Positions 59,501 to 64,000 of a DNA stretch of 64,000 bases are shown in pieces; the first letter of the stretch is position 1; every line of letters starts with the position of its first letter. The position numbers and the translations under genes were made by a program. This DNA is from Phoronis australis. Its lineage: Eukaryota > Phoronida > Phoronidae. The stretch lies in assembly GCA_002633005.1 (NCBI GenBank), contig NMRA01000053.1, positions 506,131 through 570,130 on the forward strand, written 5' to 3'. Under the pieces are notes generated by a model, which saw only the letters and a program-made list of their open reading frames with translations, ran no database searches and had not been told where the DNA came from.

Positions 59501-60446
59501 GCAAACACTTGAGAGACACACCTTAAATAACTGTTGTTCGAGTAAAGTTTAAAATACTGAAATTGGCATACAATACAACTCGAACGACTCTCAATGCTGA
59601 AGTAATGCCATTCGTATATTCATGCCTATTGTTGATCAGTTATTTCTACAACACAGTCGTATAAATCAATCTGAAAAAAGAATCTACCAGTTATTGGTTT
59701 GATCGTCTCAAACTGTACTTATTTGGTTATCGACCTACCGTCAATCAAAGACATGAATGCTTGCTTCACATGCGCCAAGCCTTCGTCTCCCATACTCGCA
59801 GAGCAGTCAATGCAGAAAACGGTGTCCAATTCCCTTGATTTAGCGCATTCTCCCGTATCTTGGAATACAATTATGACAAAATCATCAACAAAAAGAAGAC
59901 TACAAAAATGAGACAGAAAATCGGTCTAATTACTCGATGATACAGACCTAAACTAGACCACCCCCACCACCACCACTACCACCCCCACCACCCCATCCTT
60001 AAATTATATCAGTAATACAGCAACTACTTACCTTGCCTTTCGAACCTCACTTTGCTGCCGATATCTTGTACTCGAGTGATGGGTATACTTTGTGGGGCTG
60101 GCCTTTCGCCGAGTGATTCGTTTATTAACTTGGGATGTGTAGGTGAATCTGCTAGCAGAACCAGAAAATTTAGTAACATCTTTAAATAGATCCTGACTTT
60201 TATATGCGATTCATATCTTCAACTCATGCAAGTCCACTGGAATTTTGGAATCCCTATAGATTTCAACCTCAAACTACTTAAGAATCGACGCTAGCTTCTT
60301 AATTTTACCTGACGGTTTGGAGTTACCACTGCGGCTAGTTTCTGGTTGTTGGAGTACAGATGCACTAGCCCCTAATTCAGAAGTATTCGTTCGTCCGTCT
60401 AATCCTTCGGTCAGTGGCTCAAGACTGCAAGGCGCCTGACGAGGAC
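47027..60446 (-). CDS. vWA - MIB/HERC2 - WWE multidomain protein (16 exons, 5' end incomplete)
   Basis: Exons, 5' to 3' on the minus strand: 60446-60309, 60148-60032, 59858-59739, 59446-59324, 58132-58058, 57701-57589, 57016-56906, 56648-56528, 55783-55671, 55201-55009, 52382-52233, 50225-50140, 49676-49480, 48341-48150, 47679-47612, 47241-47027. All junctions agree in phase, giving about 710 codons. The order is a Ser/Pro-rich leader, a vWA domain with complete MIDAS (DCSAS, GGTPM, FTDGY), an acidic linker, two MIB/HERC2-like modules (second with DWKWSNQDGG), a WWE domain and a short acidic tail. MIB/HERC2 and WWE domains are typical of ubiquitin ligases and ADP-ribose readers, and vWA domains bind proteins through a metal. 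No RING, HECT or PARP catalytic unit is visible. No transmembrane segment or signal peptide is seen, so it is probably intracellular. No start codon was found. Confidence 0.8.
47478..47570. repeat. (GA)n / (GGGA)n microsatellite
   Basis: Long GA repeat with an internal GGGAGGGAGGGAGGG block and one unresolved base at 47492. It lies in the last intron of the vWA/MIB/WWE gene; the open frames over it are artefacts. Confidence 0.95.
47612..47679 (-). CDS. vWA/MIB/WWE gene, exon 15 (WWE domain, C-terminal half)
   Basis: The acceptor is TTGTTTCAG and the donor ACTG/GTGAGT. It encodes YTLNFEKMEASNKNRTIIVN. The 'Y-x-LNF-xx-M-x-x-x-N' pattern is the second half of a WWE domain. Confidence 0.88.
48150..48341 (-). 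CDS. vWA/MIB/WWE gene, exon 14 (WWE domain, N-terminal half)
   Basis: The acceptor is GCGTTTTTCAG and the donor CA/GTAAGT. After a Ser/Pro/Ala-rich linker it reads VWQKFDDDSNCFRQFDEDV and then a helix leading to CTDIEIDGEQ. The first conserved Trp (W in VWQKF) is present. The usual second Trp position appears as Phe (CFRQF), a change to note for ligand binding. Confidence 0.85.
48602..48680 (+). mobile_element. tRNA-like pseudogene or SINE head
   Basis: GTGGCTCAGTGGTTTTAGC (A box) and ACGGATTCAAGTCTGG (B box) are spaced like a tRNA gene, but the acceptor stem does not pair. It lies in the intron between exons 13 and 14 and is a different family from 44664-44755. Confidence 0.5.
49480..49676 (-). 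CDS. vWA/MIB/WWE gene, exon 13 (MIB-2 C-terminal half, divergent)
   Basis: The acceptor is ATTTCCAG and the donor CTGT/GTAAGA. Its entry phase 0 and exit phase 2 are exactly what the neighbouring exons demand. It reads VVTVMLRGMWAQTLYLSPYR, then YMKLRL, a loose match to the V-x-V-x-W...Y-R pattern of MIB/HERC2 modules, then a Thr/Ala-rich linker. The opposite strand is also open over 145 codons. Homology alone would not have found this exon. Confidence 0.6.
50140..50225 (-). CDS. vWA/MIB/WWE gene, exon 12 (MIB/HERC2-2 core)
   Basis: The acceptor is CCTTTTAG and the donor TAC/GTAAGT. It encodes GQDWKWSNQDGGSGNVGTVY, the hallmark 'DWKWxxQDGGxGxxGTV' core of MIB/HERC2 domains, as found in Mind bomb and HERC2. 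Confidence 0.92.
50300..51455 (+). repeat. Interspersed repeat family R1, longest clean copy
   Basis: Begins AGAGCAACGCAGAGCGTTGA with TGCGCCCAC and ends GTGGGCGCATAAAAA, so the ends are inverted with respect to each other. In between, units of about 150-250 bp repeat: AAAATTGCCACTAG(G/A)GGC, (G)GTAGTCGGATCCGTC, CCAAATTTCATGAAAATCCG and GAAGATACAAAGG. The 3' part carries a (GGACGCC)n/(GGAC)n array. It is intronic, between exons 11 and 12 of the vWA/MIB/WWE gene. Confidence 0.75.
51298..51410. repeat. (GGACGCC)n and (GGAC)n tandem array
   Basis: About five GGACGCC-like units, then about sixteen GGAC tetramers. The repetitive 'VRPS' and 'GRTD' open frames over it are artefacts. Confidence 0.95.
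51456..52232. other. Intronic, no gene seen
   Basis: AT-rich stretch of the intron between exons 11 and 12, with a short (TTTA)n run near 51480. No supported coding. Confidence 0.4.
52233..52382 (-). CDS. vWA/MIB/WWE gene, exon 11 (MIB-1 end, MIB-2 start)
   Basis: The acceptor is CTATTTAAG and the donor AGAG/GTAGGT. It encodes SVTVEWDLSGSQHRYDFGRN, the closing 'V-x-V-x-W-D...Y-x-F-G' half of the first MIB/HERC2-like module, then FLKVGVQVERG, which opens the second. Confidence 0.9.
52902..52941. repeat. Perfect 19-bp stem hairpin
   Basis: GAGCAGGAGAATTCAATTT, two A bases, then the exact reverse complement. It is in the intron between exons 10 and 11 and is not a recognised element. It contains GAATTC in each arm, so a cloning chimera during library making should be considered. 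Confidence 0.8.
53100..54650. other. Intronic, no gene seen
   Basis: Between exons 10 and 11. The frames at 53460-53663, 53687-53935 and 53901-54092 are short and domain-free. Confidence 0.4.
54652..54805 (-). mobile_element. hAT-type MITE copy
   Basis: Read on the minus strand it starts CAGTGGTGGATTTAGAGG and ends CCTGGATCCGCC. It shares GGCAGTTCGGGGGTGCGAAT and GTCTGACGGGCAAAATCCT with the 12364 copy. It lies in the intron between exons 10 and 11 of the vWA/MIB/WWE gene. Confidence 0.75.
55009..55201 (-). CDS. vWA/MIB/WWE gene, exon 10 (acidic linker, MIB-1 start)
   Basis: The acceptor is GTTATATAG and the donor GACG/GTAAGC. It encodes EECYKVVMAITKEEGG, an acidic run (QEEEDDD), then LGSRVVYAGDEKNNPKHRGT and GTVVKHH, matching the 'G-x-RVV...GTV' opening of a MIB/HERC2 module but without the DWKW core. 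Confidence 0.85.
55671..55783 (-). CDS. vWA/MIB/WWE gene, exon 9
   Basis: The acceptor is TTTACCCTAG and the donor CTG/GTAAGT. It encodes KAHIRDLVPDKSSFKNWMIS and LLDLDDPFEL, a helical linker between the vWA and MIB regions. No named domain. Confidence 0.8.
56528..56648 (-). CDS. vWA/MIB/WWE gene, exon 8 (vWA C-terminus)
   Basis: The acceptor is TTTTTTAAAG and the donor GCAG/GTCCCT; an alternative donor 12 bases on keeps the same phase. It encodes TFLKSLASNGSGVYARYDDA and VALKQISGYY. The 'L-x-x-x-A-x-x-x-G-G-x-Y' pattern is the last strand and helix of a vWA fold. Confidence 0.85.
56906..57016 (-). CDS. vWA/MIB/WWE gene, exon 7 (vWA)
   Basis: The acceptor is TTTATACGCAG and the donor GAG/GTAATG; phase 0 at both ends (37 codons). 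It encodes ARMRVMSAVCVFAKN and AKMRVDFVACGYEYEE, where the RVDFVACGYE strand follows the MIDAS aspartate helix. Confidence 0.88.
57589..57701 (-). CDS. vWA/MIB/WWE gene, exon 6 (vWA, MIDAS aspartate)
   Basis: The acceptor is GATGTTTTAG and the donor AGT/GTATGT. It encodes RIVVFTDGYPHNDDIVIDDR. The strand ending in FTDG supplies the third MIDAS element of the vWA domain. Confidence 0.92.
58058..58132 (-). CDS. vWA/MIB/WWE gene, exon 5 (vWA, MIDAS threonine)
   Basis: The acceptor is ACACTTCCAG and the donor AACG/GTATGT. It encodes FAPRGGTPMVEAITEAQKEV. GGTPM supplies the MIDAS threonine, as in vWA domains of copine and bacterial types. Confidence 0.92.
58960..59200 (+). mobile_element. MITE-like, G/C-run element
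   Basis: Starts CAGGGCCGTGACTAGTGCATA, an hAT-like terminus, and contains two CACTTG/TTTTTCAGTG(T/C)TGCGCC blocks and a poly-G run (59136). The right boundary is uncertain. It lies in the intron between exons 4 and 5. Confidence 0.4.
59324..59446 (-). CDS. vWA/MIB/WWE gene, exon 4 (vWA)
   Basis: The acceptor is TTGCTTTCAG and the donor CCGA/GTAAGA. It encodes IQHTAQIYGLEENIGIVTFG and onward. NIGIVTFG is the second core strand of a vWA fold. Confidence 0.9.
59739..59858 (-). CDS. vWA/MIB/WWE gene, exon 3 (vWA start, DxSxS)
   Basis: The acceptor is TTCCAAG and the donor GACG/GTAGGT. It encodes RELDTVFCIDCSASMGDEG and then VKQAFMSLID. DCSAS is a canonical DxSxS MIDAS motif at the end of the first vWA strand. 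Confidence 0.92.
59957..59993. repeat. (CCA/CCC)n simple repeat
   Basis: A run of CCACCCCCACCACCACCACT type, in the short intron between exons 2 and 3. Confidence 0.9.
60032..60148 (-). CDS. vWA/MIB/WWE gene, exon 2
   Basis: The acceptor is CTGCTAGCAG and the donor AAG/GTAAGT. It encodes SPTHPKLINESLGERPAPQS and ITRVQDIGSKVRFERQ. No domain; a leader before the vWA domain. Confidence 0.8.
60309..60446 (-). CDS. vWA/MIB/WWE gene, first exon recognised
   Basis: The donor is TCAG/GTAAAA. It encodes a Ser/Pro/Leu-rich stretch (APCSLEPLTEGLDGRTNTSE) ending SGNSKPS. The left side is uncertain: acceptors CTCCAACCAG (start 60446) and CTCGTCAG (start 60435) both keep the frame open. No in-frame ATG is found before an upstream stop, so at least one 5' exon is missing. 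Confidence 0.6.
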
Positions 60447-60961
60447 CTGGTTGGAGAAATAACTCGTAATTTAGACATAATCTCTCCGTTCGGAAATCGA
60501 AGTTCAGCTAGCTGTCAATATTTTTATAAAATTTTATTCAAGGAGCATTTCACAGTTGTTGAGGTGTCAGTGTTGAATTCTAAACCGAAGCACTTAGGCA
60601 TTTTGATCTGGAACTTTTGCAAAGAAAGAACGAAACTCTAGTCACAAGCAACGCGTACATGCGCCATTTTGGATACCCAACTTTAGACCTGGTCAAACTA
60701 AAAAATCTTGAAGTGTTTTCTTGAGTTGCTAATGGTCTACATGTTCTTGTACCCTCTGACACAGCGCCACCTATACTGAAAAGTGGCCCTGTGGAAACAT
60801 GATGAACGACACACAGAATTTCGTGTGTGGGCATCAGTGCGCATGTTTTGGTCGAATGTACACCGATTATATAGCCACCACTTACAACTATTCAAGCCAA
60901 AGGTGGTAGCCATACTCGATAACTATGAACTGAAAGTTGTTTCCCAGATTTCAAGCAATGG

Positions 60962-62424
60962 AAATGACAGAAGGTTTTTTTTTCACTGTGATATATATTT
61001 ATTGAAGGATACACAGAACATACAAAGAAATAATAACAAACCCAGAAACCGCGAAGCATTATATCTGGGTTGTAAACAATTCATAATTGAAACTTATATA
61101 CATAGAGGTATATACAATTAAGTAGTATCTAAAATAAGTATTCCAATACTTAGACATGCTATTACATATATATAAAAACAAAAATATTTACAGATTCATG
61201 TAGGGAAATCAGATGCACCAATATTGATAAACGGTACATAAAAATTTGCTAACGTTGCTTAGGAGGAATTCGTTGAGAACAAAGTCAAGGTTAGGACTAC
61301 CATTCAGTAATAATGTAACTCTAGTAGGGATATTATTACAAGAATTGAGAGCGTTAACAATTGATTGGTTATCATTGAGTGCACGAAAGAGTGAGTCTCT
61401 CAGGGATTCGATGAGGGGACATTTGAAGAAAATATGAGGATAAGATTGATGGTCACCACATTTACAGTTTGGAGAGACATTACTAAAGTTGTGCCTGAAC
61501 TTGTCAGAGTTGAGGAAAAGGCCACATCTTGATCTGTACAATGCTATTTCGTTATCGCGGGTAAGGGAGAATTGAGTCAAGGGTGTTGAGTTATCAAAAT
61601 TATGAAAAACAGTTCTAAAATTATTTTTTATACTCGTAAAAGAGTTGCTTTCCTTAACAGAGACTGGAAGAGAATTCCAGTTGTTGATGCACATCATGAC
61701 TGTAGACCTTCTGAATGCCTGACTGAACGACGGAGGAATTGCATATGGGGTGGAGAATCTCAAATCACTACGATGGCCTTGTCTAATATATAGATCAAAT
61801 ATTTTTTTGACAGACACGTTGTTGACATTGTTTATTACCTTGAACGTAAATGTGGTCATGTGAAGATTGCGTCGAGTAGACAGTTTGGGCCACTTGAGAC
61901 TATTCAAAACCTTAACACTATTGGATCCCCTGTAAGCTCCGGTTATGAGTAAGGCGGCTTGATATTGTAACTTCTCCAAATGTTGGAGTGCACCCGTATT
62001 GGCAGCCTGATATATAATATCACAATAATCAATGTGTGGAAGTACAAAGGACTTGAACAAAACTTCTAAATGTGTAGAATTCAGATGACGAGAGACAAGC
62101 TTAAGTGGGTTAATTAGTTCCTGAGTTTTTTGTACGAGCTCCATAACGTGAGGGGTGAATGAGAGTTTTTCATCTAACAATATACCCAGATGTCTGTGCG
62201 ACTGTTTTCTAGGAATGATTTCATCATTAAGTTTAAGGTCATAAGACGGGTCAACAAGGAAGAGAGCATTAATAGATTTGGAGAAGGTGAGGTCAACGCT
62301 TTTTTCTGGTTTAAAATTCATTCTCCATTCTTGTGACCAATAGCTTAGTTTATTTAAGTCGTGTTGAAGCTGCAAAGAACATTCAGGGCTGCTCCCTGCG
62401 AAGGGGTAAAAAATGACAGAAGGT
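60962..62424 (-). mobile_element. 5'-truncated LINE with target-site duplication and poly(A) tail
   Basis: The body runs 60976-62410 on the minus strand, bounded by the 14-bp direct repeat AAATGACAGAAGGT (60962-60975 and 62411-62424). Its 3' end has a run of eight or nine A (T on the plus strand at 60975-60983). This is the signature of target-primed reverse transcription. It keeps only the C-terminal part of the reverse-transcriptase ORF. It shares the sense of the vWA/MIB/WWE gene and lies about 0.5 kb upstream of its first recognised exon. Confidence 0.9.
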
Positions 62425-62453
62425 AATGACGTCGGTATCATTACTTTAACCAA
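61209..62453 (-). CDS. Non-LTR retrotransposon reverse transcriptase, C-terminal fragment
   Basis: An uninterrupted frame of 414 codons. It includes the RT thumb-region pattern LNKLSYWSQEWRMNFKPEKS, HLGILLDEKLSFTPHV, VLFKSFVLPHIDYCDIIYQA, and a C-terminal CKCGDHQSYPHIFFKCP knuckle. These place it in the Jockey/CR1-like group of LINEs. The palm-domain catalytic motifs and endonuclease are lost to 5' truncation. The first 14 or so residues come from flanking DNA, so the apparent ATG start is accidental. An intact frame suggests a fairly recent insertion. Confidence 0.88.
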   Translation of the reverse strand: MVKVMIPTSLPSVIFYPFAGSSPECSLQLQHDLNKLSYWSQEWRMNFKPEKSVDLTFSKSINALFLVDPSYDLKLNDEIIPRKQSHRHLGILLDEKLSFTPHVMELVQKTQELINPLKLVSRHLNSTHLEVLFKSFVLPHIDYCDIIYQAANTGALQHLEKLQYQAALLITGAYRGSNSVKVLNSLKWPKLSTRRNLHMTTFTFKVINNVNNVSVKKIFDLYIRQGHRSDLRFSTPYAIPPSFSQAFRRSTVMMCINNWNSLPVSVKESNSFTSIKNNFRTVFHNFDNSTPLTQFSLTRDNEIALYRSRCGLFLNSDKFRHNFSNVSPNCKCGDHQSYPHIFFKCPLIESLRDSLFRALNDNQSIVNALNSCNNIPTRVTLLLNGSPNLDFVLNEFLLSNVSKFLCTVYQYWCI

Positions 62454-63497
62454 TTAGCAGCCATGTTAAACAACATTCGACAGTGCTGCATTTCGTAGCA
62501 CTGTGAAAGAGTTGTTGCTAGAGGAAATCTTATCACAGTAAGGAATACTATGAGAATGCTTTAAAATTCCTGCTTCGATTTTTGTATTTAGCCAGTCACA
62601 CACGACAAAATAAATCTTTACTTGAATAATATTGCACAACACCAGCAAGTTCATCTAGTCCTTTCTTGAACCACAGCACTTACCATCACAATTAAGTTTT
62701 AGATTTTTAAAATTGCTATTAAATTGGGCAAGTTGCAAACTTAGGCCTAGTGTAGGAAAAGGATCAGAAAACGATAATCAGTTATCATTTTTGTATGTTT
62801 GTGATTAAATTCTAAAGCGTTACATATATTACAGTGTCCTCTGACATGGAAAGTTCAAAAGATAAGTCAATGTCGACTTGATTTCGTTAGACGGTTCCAT
62901 TATCAAACTTTCCCATAATAGTTTAAAGTAGTTCAATTTCAGCAGTATAAATAACACTCAACATGCATTCAGGTCCCAAACGAAACATCTGCTACAAAAC
63001 TGTTAATTATGCGACAATTTTGTCTCAGTTTCCAAATGCTAAATATATTGTTTGCAGCTCATGCGCCGAATCCTTGTTAACTACAATATCATCTATTGTT
63101 GCTATTTAACCATTTTCAGTGTACAATTACCGCTGTTTTCATTTGTGGTTTCTATTTCAAGTAATAAATCGTTACATTTAAAAGTATTTCTTTTACGAGA
63201 GAAAACTTGTCAAATTTTCTCTCCTAAAACAGTTTTGTAACGTAATGTGCAAGTACATATATGTATATGTATATGTATATGTATAAGACGTGATCCACCA
63301 CGTGAACAGCGTGGGTGAAGTATTTAAAAATCTACCGAAGAAATTTAGGAACTCGAAGCGACATTATTCAGATAGGCAACATAATGTCTCGTGGGATATT
63401 ACTTCATCTACGCCACTCTCGGTACGTTTTCTGTATGTATTCCTTTTTCAAACAATGTCATTTGCTCCTCTGATTTTTGTACGTACGTATGCGCGAC
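62425..63497. other. No gene seen (possibly 5' region of the vWA/MIB/WWE gene)
   Basis: AT-rich. A minus-strand GATG/GTAAGTGCTG donor-like site at about 62682 could belong to a 5' exon of the vWA/MIB/WWE gene, but no supporting coding sequence is visible. A (TATATG)n run is at 63255-63283. Confidence 0.35.
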
Positions 63498-63600
63498 GTG
63501 CGTTGATACGCCATAAAATTTAACAATTTCGTAAAATGTAACAACTGTTACAGTTGTTATTTTTTAAGAAATTATTACATTTTACGTCTTATCAGTGCGC
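63498..63600. mobile_element. Miniature TIR element, 91 bp, relative of 6403-8675
   Basis: The element spans 63504-63594. It starts TGATACGCCATAAAATTTAA, continues CAATTTCGTAAAATGTAACA, and ends in the inverted form ACATTTTACGTCTTATCA. The flanking hexamers are GTGCGT and GTGCGC, agreeing at 5 of 6 bases. It has the same ends and the same target-duplication length as the 2.27-kb element, with nearly all of the interior lost. Confidence 0.75.
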
Positions 63601-64000
63601 GCCTGTGTAGGTGTGTGTACATATATACTAAGGGTGGAACGATCACGTTTTTGATTCGATTAATTTTAGAATTCGATTATTTTCAATTCGATTCTCGTTT
63701 GTTAACTTAATTATCCTTTTCAAGTATAAGTAGTTACCTAACCACTCGCACCAATTTAAGCTACAAAACTAATGACTGTGATAACATTCCAGCTATTAAA
63801 TAATCCTGAGCTGTTTATTTGCAACTCTTCAACCGATATAAACAAGTCGTAACTTTGTAAGACACCTAACGACAACGGCACCACGTGGACTCGTACAAAG
63901 CAGCTTAGTCGAGGCGGAGCCACATGGACAGGTTTATCCAAACTAGGACTATGTAGCATAGGTGCAGAACAACTGTGAACGCTTGAGAGTCACAGACGCA

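Noticed and set aside
62466-62654. Minus-strand frame (DWLNTKIEAGILKHS) as a 5' exon of the vWA/MIB/WWE gene
   Set aside because: No matching domain, no start context, and no fitting donor; it may be a fragment of another repeat.

Overview
The window is animal nuclear DNA: genes split into many small GT-AG exons, large introns full of degenerate transposons, microsatellites, and one assembly gap (16898-17364, N). The gene families and repeat style suggest a marine invertebrate. A hemichordate or lancelet is possible, but nothing in the sequence fixes the species. Most long open frames are not genes. I assigned coding exons only where splice sites, reading phase and protein-family motifs agree.

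Two multi-exon genes are on the minus strand. Gene 1 (10963-32254) is a FAM234-family protein (older name ITFG3): a single-pass membrane protein with an FG-GAP/beta-propeller-like ectodomain. Twelve coding exons join with no phase conflict into about 678 codons, from a 7-nt first coding exon to a TGA stop. Gene 2 (47027 to about 60446, 5' end not found) encodes a von Willebrand factor A domain with a complete MIDAS, then two MIB/HERC2-like modules, a WWE domain and a short acidic tail. Sixteen exons join with consistent phases. This domain combination is the most interesting item here. It suggests a link to the ubiquitin / ADP-ribose machinery, but no RING, HECT or PARP catalytic domain is visible.

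Region by region. 1-1340 is an inverted copy of the last exon of gene 1 plus flanks; the exon (846-1138, plus strand) is intact and probably ends a tail-to-tail paralogue lying mostly left of the window. 1341-10780 is intergenic, with minisatellites, MITEs and a 2.27-kb terminal-inverted-repeat element (6403-8675) with a 6-bp target duplication. 10963-32254 is gene 1, whose introns hold repeats and the gap. 33430-36720 is a broken LTR retrotransposon upstream of gene 1. 36730-47000 is gene-poor, with a large inverted repeat (41330-43625), a tRNA-like SINE and a foldback element. 47027-60446 is gene 2. 60962-62424 is a 5'-truncated LINE with a perfect target-site duplication. 62425-64000 holds a 91-bp miniature relative of the 6403-8675 element.

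The two genes show no evident functional link. Repeat identities come from reading the sequence by eye; no alignment or database search was run.
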